NCBI RefSeq assembly: GCF_034702125.1
Contig: NW_026945687.1
Span: 882,851-946,850 of the forward strand
Origin: Engraulis encrasicolus
Lineage: Eukaryota > Chordata > Actinopteri > Clupeiformes > Engraulidae
Direction of reading: 5' to 3'
Length of the DNA stretch: 64,000 bases
Position 1 is the first letter of the stretch, and each line of letters begins with the position of its first letter. The position numbers and the translations under genes were made by a program. Under the pieces are notes generated by a model. That model did not search any database and was not told where the DNA came from. It saw only the letters and a list, made by a program, of their open reading frames with translations. Positions 49,741-62,448 of the stretch are shown here, in pieces.

Positions 49741-50856
49741 TAACTAAAAAGTCTCTAACAAAATGTAGTTTTCTTTTCAATTCAAATCAAAGCATTGCAA
49801 CGCAGTAGCCAAGAGTTCAGTTCTCTTACAGTGAGCGCGGCGGCTCGAGTTCAAAGTCAAACTTGAGCGCGGCGCCAGAAGAGTACTGCGACTCAGGTTC
49901 ACAGTGGGCGTGGCGGCCCTGATGAGAAAACAGTTTGTACTCACGGATCAGTAGTCCAGTCTCACGAAGCACGGGTCCAGTTATTTCACAAACCTCAATT
50001 TTCTTCACATAATCCACATGCAATCCATGATTGGAAACGGTAGGCTACCTCTCCACAAACACACAGCTCCAGGCAACGACAGCGATTTCCAGCTCACCAC
50101 CGGCGCTCACAGGTATTCCGATTTTCCAATCAGTTGGCGTTTCCAACTTCAGCTTGCTTCTTGTTTGACGGGCGATGTTCAATGTTCTTCTCCCAACTTT
50201 CGGCGATTTCCTTTCTTCAAGCACTTTTCTCTTCAATGCGTTTCTTTCGGCGACTTCTGTTCTTCAACATGTTTCTTTGTCGTTTTTTCGGCGATTTCCT
50301 TTTTTTAGCGCATTGATTACTTGTAGGGTTAACCTCTTTACGCAGCTTCTTCTTCTGTTACGTGGCAGGATTTCAACCGTTTCTTGATTCTTTCGTCGCC
50401 TTGATATTCTTCTTCTTTAGGCAGCTTTCCTTCTTCTGTTTAGGATTTCAATCTTTTCTTCATGCTTTCGTCGTCTTGATAATCTTCTTCTTTAGGCAGG
50501 GGTCATCTGGCCTTCTCCATCTTCTTCCAATTTGCAATGTTTTAACGATGCTTATTCTTTTTCTTCTTACAGGGCAAACGTTCAAATTTTCTTCAGATTA
50601 ACGATGCGTCTTTTTCTTGCAAGTTTCCAACGATGCAGAGGGTATGTTCTTTTATCTTCTTCCAGGTTCTAACGTCGTTCTTTTTCCACGCGGTGTGCAG
50701 TGAAGGTTTTACGCGGCACTCTTCCAGGGGTTCTTCAATGCAGTAAAGGTTTTAAAGGTGGTCTTCCAGCGGTTCTCCTCCAATGCAGAAAAGTTTTAAC
50801 GTTGTAGTGTCTTCTTAATAGTCACTTCAATTTACGCCTTGAGGTGGTCTTAATAG
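49741..50856. other. unassigned; BEL 5' side or LINE target, CTT-rich
   Basis: Low-complexity TTCTTC-rich sequence at 50190-50600, with irregular repeats of AACGATGC and TTTTAACG. A 26-base hairpin (GCTCGAGTTC...) lies near 49834. No coding region. Confidence 0.4.
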
Positions 50857-53610
50857 CGAAAGAGACGCTCAAGAATTAGGAAAAGGGGCAAACGAGGTGG
50901 CGTCGAGACACGGCTTGCAGCCAACCCAACTCGTCCAGCAATACCATCAATTCTCTTGGCAAACGTCAGATCTCTGGACAATAAGATGGATGACATACGG
51001 CTACTAAGATCAGCGAAAAAAACCGTGAGGAACTGCTGCGTTACGGTGTTCACCGAATCATGGCTGAACGACGGCATACCCGACTCGGCTTTACAACTGG
51101 AACAATTAACGTGCCACCGAGCGGACAGAGCCCTTGCAGAGAAAAAACGAGGGGGAGGAATATGTGTCTACACACATGATGCTTGGTGCAATAATGCTAC
51201 GGTAGTACAGAGGCACTGCTCTCCACGAGTGGAGTTCATGATCATCAAGTGCCAACCCTTTTATTTACCCAGAGAAATATCCGCTATCCTATTAGTCGCC
51301 GTCTACCTCCCACCCAGCAACAACAATGGCGTCAAAAGCGAGGCACTGAACGAGCTGCATCGGGGCATCAGTGAACAACAAGATGCACACCCAGATGCCT
51401 TCACAGTGGTACTGGGAGATTTCAACCACGGAAATCTCAAAACAGTACTTCCAAAATTTCATCAACATGTCAACTTCCCAACAAGAGAACAAAACACCCT
51501 GGACCTCGTTTACACAAATCAGAAGAGAGCATACAAGGCAAAGCCCATCCCCCACATTGGATCATCAGACCACACGACAATTCTGCTACTGCCAGCTTAC
51601 AGTCAAAAGGCAAAACTCACCAAACCAGTTCAGAAGGAGGTGAGAAAATGGCCTGAGGGAGCCATCTCACGACTTCAGGACTGCTTTGAAACCACAGACT
51701 GGGACATTTTCAAAACAACTGCCACCCACAGCAATCACATTGACATTGAGGAGTACACAGACACCGTGACCTCCTACATCACAAAATGCATCGATGATGT
51801 TACAGAGATAAAACACATCACTACCAGGGCCAACCAGAAGCCATGGTTCACAGGAGACGTTCACCGACTGCTGAGGGCCAGAGACAAAGCCTTCAGAGCA
51901 GGAGACGTAGCTGGCCTAAAGACAGCAAGGGCTAACCTGTCCCAGGGCATCAGGAAAGCAAAAAAGGAATACTCAGACAAAATAACAACACACTTCAAAG
52001 ACAGCAGAGATGCACAGAGCCTGTGGCAGGGCATACAGGCCATCACGGACTATAAGCCTGCACCACGAAGCTGTGACAACAACACCTCTCTGCTAAACGA
52101 CCTGAACAGTTTCTTTGCCCGCTTTGAAGCACAAAATGACACTCACCCACAGAAAACTCCCCCTCCCCCCCATGATCAACCCCTTTACCTGTCCTCTGCC
52201 AGTGTTAAGAGGACACTGGCCACCATCAACCCACGCAAAGCAGCTGGCCCAGACAACATACCAGGCCGAGTGTTGAAGGATTGTGCAGAAGAGCTGAAGG
52301 ATGTCTTCACAGACATCTTTAACATCTCTCTGGAGCAAGCAGTCATCCCATCACTTTTCAAAGCTGCTACCATCATACCTGTGCCGAAGAAATCATCACC
52401 ATCATGCTTCAATGACTACCGTCCTGTAGCACTGACGCCCATAATCAAGAAGTGCTTCGAACGGCTAGTCCTGTCACACATCAAAGCCACCCTACCCCCC
52501 ACCCTAGACCCCTACCAGTTCGCATACCGAGCCAAGCGATCCACGGAGGATGCAATTTGCTCTGCCCTCCATCCAGCCCTCACCCACTTGGACAATAAAG
52601 ACTCATATGTGAGAATGCTGTTCATTGACTTCAGTTCAGCATTCAATACCATAATACCACAACAACTCATCAGAAAACTGGACAAACTAGGTTTCAGCAC
52701 CTCCCTCTGCAACTGGCTGCTGGACTTCCTGATGCAAAGACCACAAGCAGTACGGGTAGGGAACAACACCTCGAGCACCCTGACCCTGAGCACGGGGGCT
52801 CCACAAGGTTGTGTTCTCAGCCCCCTGCTGTTCACGCTGCTGACACACGACTGCACAACGACCCACAGCACTAACCATCTAGTGAAGTTTGCGGATGATA
52901 CAACACTGGTGGGCCTCATCACCAAGGGCGATGAGACTCACTACAGAGAAGAAGTAGACCTGCTGGCCAGATGGTGCAAAGACAACAACCTCCTGCTGAA
53001 TGTCAACAAGACCAAGGAGATTGTTGTCAACTTCCAAAGGGTCCAAAAACAACTGCCACCACTGACCATCGACGGCGATGCTGTGGAGAGAGTGAGCAGC
53101 ACCAAGTTCCTTGGAGTGCACATCAGCGACGACCTCTCTTGGACCACCAACACTACATCACTGGCGAAGAAGGCCCATCAGCGTCTCTACTTCCTGCGCA
53201 AACTAAAGAAGGCAAGTGCTACACCCTCCATCATGACAACATTCTACAGAGGAACCATAGAGAGCGTCGTGTCCAACTGCATCACAGTGTGGGGAGGAAG
53301 CTGCACGGAGAAAAACAGGAAGACACTCCAGCGTGTTGTGAACACAGCGAAGAAGATCATTGGAGTACCAATCCCCTCCCTGCAGGACATTTACACCACA
53401 CGCCTCACCCGGAAAGCACTGATGATCATCAAAGACACAAGCCACCCTGCACACAAACTGTTCAGCCTCCTGCCCTCTGGAAAGAGGTACAGACGCCTCC
53501 GTTCCCGTACCACCAGGCTGGCGAGCAGCACAATGCACCAAGCGATCAAGATGCTGAACACTCAACCCACTCTCCCTCCACTGTCAGCCTCTAGCCAGCA
53601 AGGCCACTGA
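50857..53610 (+). CDS. L2/Rex-type LINE ORF2 (endonuclease-reverse transcriptase), uninterrupted
   Basis: The frame is open from just after a TAG at 50854-50856 for 917 codons. There is no Met at the very start; the first true ATG is in MDDIRLL near 50986, so the N-terminus may be truncated or start upstream in an intact copy. An APE-type endonuclease comes first: [17 protein letters not shown] (Glu), [17 protein letters not shown] (final Asp-His). A middle region, then the RT follow: [36 protein letters not shown] (52621-52653), [22 protein letters not shown] (52888-52914), FLGVHI. The C-terminus ([34 protein letters not shown]) is that of fish Jockey-superfamily LINEs. Every catalytic motif is intact. 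ORF1 is absent. It would nick and reverse transcribe at target sites. Confidence 0.92.
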   Translation, partial: RKRRSRIRKRGKRGGVETRLAANPTRPAIPSILLANVRSLDNKMDDIRLLRSAKKTVRNCCVTVFTESWLNDGIPDSALQLEQLTCHRADRALAEKKRGGGICVYTHDAWCNNATVVQRHCSPRVEFMIIKCQPFYLPREISAILLVAVYLPPSNNNGVKSEALNELHRGISEQQDAHPDAFTVVLGDFNHGNLKTVLPKFHQHVNFPTREQNTLDLVYTNQKRAYKAKPIPHIGSSDHTTILLLPAYSQKAKLTKPVQKEVRKWPEGAISRLQDCFETTDWDIFKTTATHSNHIDIEEYTDTVTSYITKCIDDVTEIKHITTRANQKPWFTGDVHRLLRARDKAFRAGDVAGLKTARANLSQGIRKAKKEYSDKITTHFKDSRDAQSLWQGIQAITDYKPAPRSCDNNTSLLNDLNSFFARFEAQNDTHPQKTPPPPHDQPLYLSSASVKRTLATINPRKAAGPDNIPGRVLKDCAEELKDVFTDIFNISLEQAVIPSLFKAATIIPVPKKSSPSCFNDYRPVALTPIIKKCFERLVLSHIKATLPPTLDPYQFAYRAKRSTEDAICSALHPALTHLDNKDSYVRMLFIDFSSAFNTIIPQQLIRKLDKLGFSTSLCNWLLDFLMQRPQAVRVGNNTSSTLTLSTGAPQGCVLSPLLFTLLTHDCTTTHSTNHLVKFADDTTLVGLITKGDETHYREEVDLLARWCKDNNLLLNVNKTKEIVVNFQRVQKQLPPLTIDGDAVERVSSTKFLGVHISDDLSWTTNTTSLAKKAHQRLYFLRKLKKASATPSIMTTFYRGTIESVVSNCITVWGGSCTEKNRKTLQRVVNTAKKIIGVPIPSLQDIYTTRLTRKALMIIKDTSHPAHKLFSLLPSGKRYRRLRSRTTRLASSTMHQAIKMLNTQPTLPPLSASSQQGH

Positions 53611-54300
<690 letters not shown>

Positions 54301-55007
54301 CCTTTATACCTGCTGGCGTCTTCCGATTCTATTTCCAAATGTTCCACAAGCATTCGAGTTCTGAACACACTGTATCCACACACACACACACACACGCGAC
54401 CTAATTAAAGGTGCAGGTGCATCAATGACTCAATCACAGCACCTGGCTCAATTCAGGTACCAAATTCCACACAAACCCAAATGTTCCTCCAGATTCGGCC
54501 AGCAGGTGTCATAAAACCAAAAATATGCAAAATGGCTCCTACACCCAATGTTCTGTATATGCAAATCAATGAATTACCATAGCCTACTAAAAATAGATTA
54601 CACAAAACATGTACTGTATGTTTGAATCATTTTGATGTAAGCTATGAACTGGTACATTTTCATGGTGATATGTGACAGCTAAAATTTTACCTCACCTGCA
54701 CAATACCGTAATTAACAGTTTTTGGCTTTCTATGGCTGTCATGTTATTAAATGACTTGTTTAAATTATCTTTACATATTCATAACTGTTATGACTAAGAG
54801 CTTGAGCATTTATTTTTTTGTTCAAGTAGATTTTTGATGTATAAATGTATGAAAATCCCCTGGATAAATCTTTAAATGCCGTTTTCTCAAAATGAGTGTT
54901 TTTTCATTTTTAGGTGCACATTTTTCAGCTTGTGTTGAACCTAGGCATACCATACTTTCCAGTTTCACACATAGCATTACTATGAAGACATTCCCAGGTG
55001 GATTTAT
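54301..55007. other. unassigned
   Basis: No gene is seen. A short CA run lies at 54376-54393. The region could be the other side of the LINE target, but no target duplication was found. Confidence 0.5.
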
Positions 55008-56346
55008 TACCTCCGCCAGGAGGTTATGTGATCGCCCGAATTTGTGTGTGTTCGTCACGCACTATTACCTGTGTGTTCGTCACGCTGCTATTACATGGCC
55101 TGTGTGTTCGTCACGCTGCTATTACATGGCCTGCCACAGGGCGCGCAGGGCGCGCAAGGACCACTGAGGACGGCTCTGTGAGGAGGAGCCCTGAGCTGGC
55201 GTACCTTCACGCAGCCACACCGGGGCAGAGCATTGAAGTGAAATTCTTACCGCAGTCAAAATCGCTATCAAAAAGCAGCCTTAGCTACAGCCTCGCAGAT
55301 CGTTTAAGTTCACAATGCTGTCACAAAACATTCATATGAAATTAAGCTCACAGAAAGGCGCGCGCGAATTGCGTTAGTCCGCGGTGATTTGCTGCTTCCC
55401 CAATCCCCGCGCACTGAAGCCATCAGCACTACAAAACATTCCATAGACTAGTTCCTACACTTCATAACGAATGAACGCTGGAGATGCGGCGAACAGTGAT
55501 TTTCAATACGAAATAGCGAGCAGGCCCGGGTGCCGATCATCTGCCCGCAGCGCCAAGACCAACTCGCCCTCATGAACGGATTCCCAGGTAGGAGGAACTT
55601 CTCCAACAAGTGTAGTGTCAGGGGGTAGGCATGATTCCGCTAGCTGCGACCAGTCGAGTCGGCATGTCTCTCGCTAAGCAATTGCGTTTGTAGCACAACG
55701 TTGGTGTCACGATATTGAAACAGCTAGAAATGATACAAGTGGATTTACCTCTCAAAAGTTTGTTTAGCCTTGCGAAATAGCCCAAAACAATAACTGACAC
55801 TCCACAACCATCCATGCACTGCCACTGGATAAGGGGATTCTTGGACATTTCTGATTCAATAATTAAGTGAACGGCTCAAAGTAGCCCTACAGTATGTTGT
55901 CTTGTTGGGTTGGGGACCGCTGCACTGCTGTAGAATATGTAGCCTACTATGGGTGTTGGCCAATGAAAATTGTGCTTTTAATTTTTTATTTTGTTTTAGA
56001 TGGTAGCCTAATGAAAGGCATGCTGCCAATCATCAACAATGTGACTAATATGTAGCAATGAGCATTGGCAAATCACAGAAGGCATAGGCTATAGCATGAA
56101 CAATCACTGCTAATATAAAATAATCAAAGGTGAACTAAACAGTCCACAGCTAGAGGACAAGGAAATGATAAAAGAGACAGAGAGAACTGTAATTTGGTTA
56201 CAACTTGACGGTTCAATTACCTGAACACAAATGCTATGTAGCATATAGGCCTAAATGCATGAAACCACATAATGACTCCATACCTTTGCCAAAAATGAAC
56301 TGAACTTCCTTGGCGGAGGTCTGCGTTCTCTGAATGCATTTCTAGT
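55008..56346. mobile_element. inverted-repeat DNA element with ACCTCCGCCA ends
   Basis: Left end ATTACCTCCGCCAGGAGG and right end TTCCTTGGCGGAGGTCTGCG are inverted around the CCTCCGCCA core. No transposase was seen. A 31-33 bp unit containing TGTGTGTTCGTCACGC is tandemly repeated three times at about 55043-55130. The class was not assigned. Confidence 0.6.
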
Positions 56347-56392
56347 TTATAAATTGTTCCTGGCCAGATTTATGGGTCATTTTACCTGGAAA

Positions 56393-56992
56393 TCATGGCG
56401 AGACTCTGTGTTTCCAGCAGGGCAGGGTGCCGACACAGCCTTCCAGTAGTTCTTGTATTTTTTGGGGAATATGTTTTATGACATTAGTGCCCAGAATCAA
56501 GTCATCATGCTGGCCTTGTACAACAAGAGTGGGTACCTCCATTTTGCAGCCATACACTTCCATCTGCACATGCACAGCTGACTCAGGTTTGACACTACGA
56601 CCCCCAATCAGTGCGACATCTGTGCTGAAATGATCTTTCGATATTACCACCCCTGCATCTCTATGTCTTATCACAGCATCTTCGCTGATGGTACAGGCCA
56701 TGGAGCCACTGTCAAGCGTCACTGCATTGCTAAATATAACAGGAGTGTAGAAAAGACTGTCACTGCCATTTACAACTTGAGTGTTCTGAAAGATAACATT
56801 CTTAGAGTCAGTACATGAGAGCTTGCAAGCTGCATAAATGTTTTCTGCATCAGAGTAATCATCAGAGCGGAAGTTTGAATTACGACCCATACTGCCTCCA
56901 ATCGAATAAAAGGCCATCCAGTTTCCCGCAGGCCGAGGCTCTGAGGCAGGCATGTTGCATTCTGCCTTCGTATGACCAGGAGCGAAGCAGTT
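56393..56992 (-). pseudogene. Ty3/gypsy-type gag-protease, downstream part
   Basis: On the minus strand the frame runs from the BEL insertion site to TGA 56393-56395. It starts with the second half of a CCHC knuckle (FAPGHTKAEC), then a linker with SDDYSDAENIYAACK. Retropepsin blocks follow: VTLDSGSMACTIS (active-site DSG), VALIGGRSVKPES, VPTLVVQGQHDDLILGTNVI (flap to ILG closing motif). The RT that should follow is absent. The first half of the knuckle is at 62926-63047; the two halves were separated by the BEL element. Protease in retrotransposons cleaves the Gag-Pol polyprotein. Confidence 0.8.
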
Positions 56993-57487
56993 TGTTGTGG
57001 ACAGATTTTGGGTCGAGAATGTGATTGACATGCTGGGTTGGTGACGTGCGTAGAGTGGGTCACGTGGTGATTGAAGTTTGGTATATCACCTGGGCTTCTT
57101 GAGAATGATGGTGGTAGTAGTAGTGAGTAGGTGTTTGGGGGAAAGCCTACATTTTGTTGACCGCTCCTTGTACACGCTACACCGCTGGCCTTAATAAGAA
57201 CCGCTTTTAACCACGCTACTCGGTGCACTTTATGTCCTGTTTGCACAGCGCACTTTCACTCCTTGCACGGTTTGCACACCTGTGACATCGATTGAATGTC
57301 TGGATTTTAATGGTCATGGATGAAGCACTGTGAACCTTTTACCTCGAATATGTAAACCTCAATAAACGGAAGAAAACGGAAACGTGGATCTACCTGAAGC
57401 CTTTTGTACATCGGCGCGTCGAGCAAACCTTTCCCCTAATTCAGCTACTCGGCGACTAAAATATTTGTTTGATACGTCGCCACAACA
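56993..57487 (+). repeat. 5' LTR of the BEL/Pao element
   Basis: Starts TGTTGTGGACAG, ends CGCCACAACA, and has an AATAAA-like signal near 57360. Confidence 0.95.
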
Positions 57488-57874
57488 TTGTCAACAAAAT
57501 TGGCTACGGCATTTGCTCGGACGGCAAATGGAGCACAGCCTTAAATGCCATTGAGCTCACACAACACAACGTGAAGAACAAAGCCTGAGAAGACAACAGC
57601 GGTAATGTACATAATGTTTACTGAATTACGCTGGCTGGGTGAACGCTGCTGCTGCTGATGATGATTGTTACCGGTACTTCCTGAGAAGCTGACGTCGTGG
57701 TTACGTCACGTTTCATGCATTGTGCTTTGGACTGGCTAGAACACTGGAGTTCATTGGAATCATAGCGTTGTGTGTGTGTTTGTCTCTGGCATTCGTGGAC
57801 TTGTAGGCCTATAGGCTGTTGCTACTGATTTGCTTTGATGCTGTGATTTGCGATCCTTGCGTGAGGAACTTGAA
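57488..57874 (+). other. BEL/Pao leader
   Basis: 387 bases between the LTR and the first ATG. A TTGGCTACGGC stretch near 57500 might be the primer site but was not assigned to a tRNA. Confidence 0.5.
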
Positions 57875-59637
57875 ATGAGTATGAAAGAAGCCTCTGGTGT
57901 AAGAGATGCAAACATGAATGACAAAGAAATCCCTGTTGTGATAAATGCAATATGTGACAAAGACACCCCTGGCGTGAATAACGCAAAAATGAGTGACCCA
58001 GAAACACTCTGTGTGAAACATGCAAAAATGTGTAACAAAGAAACTCCTGTTGTAAAAAATGCTCAAGGTAAAAGGCAAGTTGTCCTCACTGAAAAGGCTC
58101 TGGTAAACAAAATCGAAAACATTCAAACAGAACGGAAAAAACATGTGAGCAAAATGAAGGTTGTCATCCTTTCCCTGAGAGAACTCATGAATGCTGACGA
58201 AAATGAATCTCAGGTCAAATTTCTGCTCAATGAATTAACACAGCTGCTTAAAAGGGCCTGCGACCTTCATATCTCCCTGTTACCACTAATGCCTACTGAG
58301 GAACAAGATAAACAAAACGAATGGTTCTCGAACATAACGAAATACAACCAGGGGTTTATTGAGGATGTGCGAGCATGGCTAGCAGGCATTGTCAAAGTTT
58401 CAGGGAGGCCATTGGAGATAGTGTCATCTCAGAATGTCCCACAGGAGGGAGATGTGAAAGCGAATGAGCAGCATGCAGAGTTTCACCTTCCTCTTCATTC
58501 TCACTCTGTTCAAGATGATTCGTCATCCCAAAATGCCCCACTGGTGAGAGATCAATCAATTGTGCAGCACACAGTACTTAACTTGCCTCTTCCCTCTCAT
58601 GATGCTCAAGATGATGTGACTTCAATGGACAGTATTTCAAATCATGGAAGTAGAGCAGATTCGAAGGCCTTTTCGACTGCGTCTGACTATCGCAGAGCTC
58701 AAGCCGAAATGGCCGCCTTGCTCACTCAGCAACAAGCACTTAAAGAGAAGCACAGTATTGAAGAGCAAGAGGAGAAATTGAGGAGAAGGAAAGAGGAGCT
58801 TCAAATGGAAGCCGATATCGCAGCAATTGTTGCAAAAGCGGACGTGCTGAGAACTGGTTCAATTGTGCAGAGTACTGCATCAAAGAGATCAAATGGAATG
58901 GAGTCTTATTTTAGAGCAAATGAAAAAACTTTTAAAAATCTTGACGTGGATGCTGAAACGTTTGTCCCACTGACACATAAGTTAAAGTCAAAGGGAAATC
59001 TTGCTGCCTTCAGTACAAAGCCTACAGTGACGCAACAGATGAACATGTATAAATCAGCCCCTCCTCTCACTGGACCTCCGGTGTATGTGAAGCAGTACAA
59101 CACAAACTTGCCGTCACAGCCAAACGTACGCTTGCCAGCACACCAAAGCGCACGCTTGCCAGCACACCAAAGCGCACGCTTGCCAGCACACCAAAATGCA
59201 CACTCGTCCTCACAGCAAAACGCTGGTTCAGCAACCAATGCCAGTTTGGTGTCTATCATGCATACACAAAATCAATTGACTCAGATGTTGGTACATCAAC
59301 AAAGTTTGTCATCGTTGCCAAAAAGAGAAATATCCGTCTTTGACGGTAACCCTCTTCACTTCCACGCCTTCATGAGATCGTTTGAACAAGTGATTGAGTC
59401 AAAAACGAACAACCTTGATGACTGCCTCCACTACCTGGCACAGTACACTAGGGGGCAACCTCATGAATTGGTCAAGAGTTGCCAACATATGGCAAATGGG
59501 GCAGGATATGTAAAGGCCAAAACACTTTTGCACGAGCACTTTGGAAATGAGCATATGATCGCAGCATCCTATCTAAACAAGATTCACTCATGGCCACTCA
59601 TTAGATCTGAAGATGCAGAGGCCCTCCAATCCTTTTT
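57875..59637 (+). CDS. BEL/Pao Gag, N-terminal and central part
   Basis: ATG at 57875 (MSMKEASGVRD); the frame extends nine codons further upstream without ATG. Residues 5-60 hold four imperfect repeats of about 15 residues around KE(I/T)PVV.NA. An alpha-helical, charged region follows (ENIQTERKKHVSKMKVV; EEQEEKLRRRKEELQME, likely coiled coil). A short three-fold repeat RLPAHQSA occurs at 59126-59190. The capsid-like end contains KREISVFDGNPLHFHAFM, which is typical of BEL/Pao Gag. The frame ends artificially at a T-run with an undetermined base (59638), after which the same protein continues in the next frame. Gag would form the particle and package the RNA. Confidence 0.85.
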
Positions 59638-62136
59638 NACGGCCTCTCAGAGTTGAACACGCCCAGCAATATGCTCTCTGTGATTAACAAACTGCCTTAT
59701 AAATTGAAGGACAGATGGCGGTCAGCATCATGGGACATCCAGGAGAAGCAGCAGCGCAGATCCACTTTCATGGACATTGTCTCTTTCCTGGAACGGCAAG
59801 TGAAAATAGTCACTGACCCTGTGTTTGGGAACTTGTCCGACCCCCTGTCCAATCGTCCTCCGGCAGCCAAGGCCGGTGAAGGAGGAAGGCGCACAGCGCA
59901 AGCAAGAGTGAGCGAGAGCAGCTTTGGCACAACTGTCACGGGGGTTGACGCAGACCATGCGGTAGCGCTAGAGTGCCACAACTGCAAGGAGGATTGCCTG
60001 TTCTGTAAAGGCGCACATTCCCTGGAGTCATGTTCCTTACTTCAAGAGAAGCCTCACAATGAGAAGATTTCATTTCTTAAAATGAATGGCATCTGTTTTG
60101 GCTGTTTGTGTACAGGGCACATCAGTAGAGATTGTAGGCGACGCCTTTCATGTGAGATCTGCACTTTCAAGCATCCAAGCCTGCTTCACATCCACAGAGA
60201 GAGGAATGAAGTTGTGTCTGACACCATGGCAGAGGAAACCCCTGTTACCATCCAGTCTAGTGGCCTTACTGGGGCCGGTGAACGAGACTGCAAGCTGGCC
60301 ATTGTACCAGTCAAGGTTAAATCAAGGAAACACCACAAAACTGTTGTGACGTATGCCTTCTTAGACCCGGGAAGTTCAGCGTCCTTTTGCACAGTGGGCC
60401 TATTGGAAAAGCTGAATCTGACCGGGAGGCAGACAAAGATTCTTCTGCGCACAATGGGGCAGGAGAAAGTGGTGTGTAGCAGCATCGTGTCGGATCTGGA
60501 GGTTGCAGGACTGCAGAGTGAAGTCTTCTGTGAAATGCCCACTCTTTTTACTCAGCAGAGCATGCCTGTTAATTCGCGGAACATCCCGAGGCAGCAAGAC
60601 TTGGAGAGTTGGCCGCACTTGAGCCACATTTGTCTGCCAGAGATACAGGCACAAGTTGAGCTCTTGATTGGCGTGAACATGCCTAGAGCGCTGGAACCTC
60701 TAGAGGTTGTTCGAAGTGTGGACGATGCTCCCTTTGCCGTTAAGACTGCCCTTGGCTGGACAGTGAGCGGGTCACTAGGCAAAGGACGCAATGAAAGGCT
60801 AAGACACATGTCTACAGTGAATGTTCATAGAATCTCTGCCGTGATCTTTGATGGGTTATGTAAACCACCAATTAAGACTGACTTCCCTGAGGGCAGCCAT
60901 GGTGAGCAGTTGTTACTGTCGAAAGAAGATCCCAAGTCCCCGAGAGGCAGGCCTCACAGCATTGCCCTGCCTCTGAAGGCCCGAGATGGGGTCATGCTCA
61001 GCAACCGTGCAATTGCAAAGCAAAGTGCCGTAAGCGTGAAAAGAAAAAACGTCAGAAATAAAGACCTGCACAAGGAGTACACCACTTTCACCACTGACCG
61101 TCAACATACAAGCCGTAAGATCAGGTACCTCCCCGACCTTGGAGTTTGCCATTTGCCCAAAGGGATAAAACAAGTTGACGTTGACTGTACAGCATCATGC
61201 TGGGATATTGCCCTGAATGTGCAGTTGTTGAGTGGTCTTGACCTCACAAACGCATTAGTTGGTGTGCTAACTAAGTCCAGAAATGATCCCCTTCTGAAGG
61301 ACGTGTCCTGTCTGAATGGCCCCACATTTCTTAAGCAGCCAGGAAAGGAGTGGCCTGTGAACCTAAACGAGCTGCTAGAACTCTCTCTTCACGATGCTGA
61401 AGTCAAGGCCGCATTTAATGTTTCACAAGTTGCTGCTACCAGTGACACTGATGGTGATGAGGACAGTCATCCTTTCACCCACTTGATTAGTAAACCCTCA
61501 CCCTGGACTCGCCTTGTAAGGGTTGTGAGTTGGAATCTGAGGTTCGAGACAGCACTTCTATCTCACCACAAAACTAATGTCCTTCCCCAGTCTGGTGCTG
61601 ATGTAGCTCGTAGTCACAAGGACGACTCTCGCAAAGGCTTCCTCTCATTTGGAGAGATCAAGGATGCGGAGACGCAGATTGTCAAGTTCTGTCAATTCAA
61701 GAGGTATGCAGTCAAGATCTCCTGCCTGCCAACAGGAGGAATCGGGAAGCAAAGCAGCTGTCCACACAAGTTGAACCCTATTCTGGGACTTCAGTCTAGA
61801 GGTCTCGATGACTTGGAAACACTGAACCGTCTCCTTCAACTCAAGTCCAAGCAATACGTGTCAGACCCGCTCTGGAGATGGTGGACTAGAGAAAACTTAC
61901 CATGGCTTCAACATCGCGATAACTGGAGAGGAATCAAGCCCAACTTCACTGCTGGGGACGTGGTCCTCCATCATGAACGACTCTGCTGCCTCCATGGTTT
62001 TGGGGTCATCGGCCAAGTTGCAGCTGCTGTTCCAGACCAGAGAAGGCTGGTGCATCGGGTCTGGGTCGAGGCCCGACCAACCTTGCATACCTGCCTACCA
62101 GTGTTGTGCCTTCTTACGGAGGCTCCTGACCTTTGA
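59638..62136 (+). CDS. BEL/Pao Gag C-terminus, protease and deleted Pol, one continuous frame
   Basis: This frame continues Gag (INKLPYKLKDRWRS, DPVFGNLSDP), then zinc knuckles CLFCKGAHSLESC and CFGCLCTGHISRDC (60094-60135). The protease active site AFLDPGSSASFCT (60355-60393) and VELLIGVNM follow, then FAVKTALGWTVSGSLG. A shortened RT N-terminus (LPDLGVCHLPKGIKQVDVDC, LLSGLDLTNALVGVL) runs straight into GPTFLKQPGKEWPVNL of the pre-integrase region. The closing block (LQLKSKQYVSDPLWRWW, FTAGDVVL) is the post-integrase C-terminus. No YVDD-like motif, RNase H or integrase triad is present. The frame is nevertheless open over 832 codons, so the deletions are in frame or the residues were joined without harm to Gag-Pro. 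Confidence 0.88.
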   Translation, partial: XGLSELNTPSNMLSVINKLPYKLKDRWRSASWDIQEKQQRRSTFMDIVSFLERQVKIVTDPVFGNLSDPLSNRPPAAKAGEGGRRTAQARVSESSFGTTVTGVDADHAVALECHNCKEDCLFCKGAHSLESCSLLQEKPHNEKISFLKMNGICFGCLCTGHISRDCRRRLSCEICTFKHPSLLHIHRERNEVVSDTMAEETPVTIQSSGLTGAGERDCKLAIVPVKVKSRKHHKTVVTYAFLDPGSSASFCTVGLLEKLNLTGRQTKILLRTMGQEKVVCSSIVSDLEVAGLQSEVFCEMPTLFTQQSMPVNSRNIPRQQDLESWPHLSHICLPEIQAQVELLIGVNMPRALEPLEVVRSVDDAPFAVKTALGWTVSGSLGKGRNERLRHMSTVNVHRISAVIFDGLCKPPIKTDFPEGSHGEQLLLSKEDPKSPRGRPHSIALPLKARDGVMLSNRAIAKQSAVSVKRKNVRNKDLHKEYTTFTTDRQHTSRKIRYLPDLGVCHLPKGIKQVDVDCTASCWDIALNVQLLSGLDLTNALVGVLTKSRNDPLLKDVSCLNGPTFLKQPGKEWPVNLNELLELSLHDAEVKAAFNVSQVAATSDTDGDEDSHPFTHLISKPSPWTRLVRVVSWNLRFETALLSHHKTNVLPQSGADVARSHKDDSRKGFLSFGEIKDAETQIVKFCQFKRYAVKISCLPTGGIGKQSSCPHKLNPILGLQSRGLDDLETLNRLLQLKSKQYVSDPLWRWWTRENLPWLQHRDNWRGIKPNFTAGDVVLHHERLCCLHGFGVIGQVAAAVPDQRRLVHRVWVEARPTLHTCLPVLCLLTEAPDL

Positions 62137-62448
62137 CCCCACGTTACGTGACCTTGACATCTAAAGTTATAGACGCACTGGCCAGTCGACATGACCGTCC
62201 TTGAAATATAGGCTAAGTGCTGGTAACCTCTGGCCTATGACTGACCCTTTTTGACCTGTACTGAAAAAAAGAAACACGCATACATGCACACACGCACATG
62301 AACACAAAAGAGAAAAGGAATCAAGGGGTGAAGGAAATGTCTTCATGGACTTTTGAGTATTGCCTTATTAAGAATGTGATGTGCATGCATATACTGTTTT
62401 GGATTTGTAATTATTACTGGGTAACGTCGTAATAATTAGGGGCCGGAA
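62137..62448 (+). other. BEL/Pao 3' untranslated region with purine tract
   Basis: AATTAGGGGCCGGAA immediately before the 3' LTR serves as a plausible polypurine tract. Confidence 0.6.

Noticed and set aside
52971..53594. 207-codon plus-strand frame
   Set aside because: It overlaps the RT of the L2/Rex-type LINE in another frame and has no recognisable motif.
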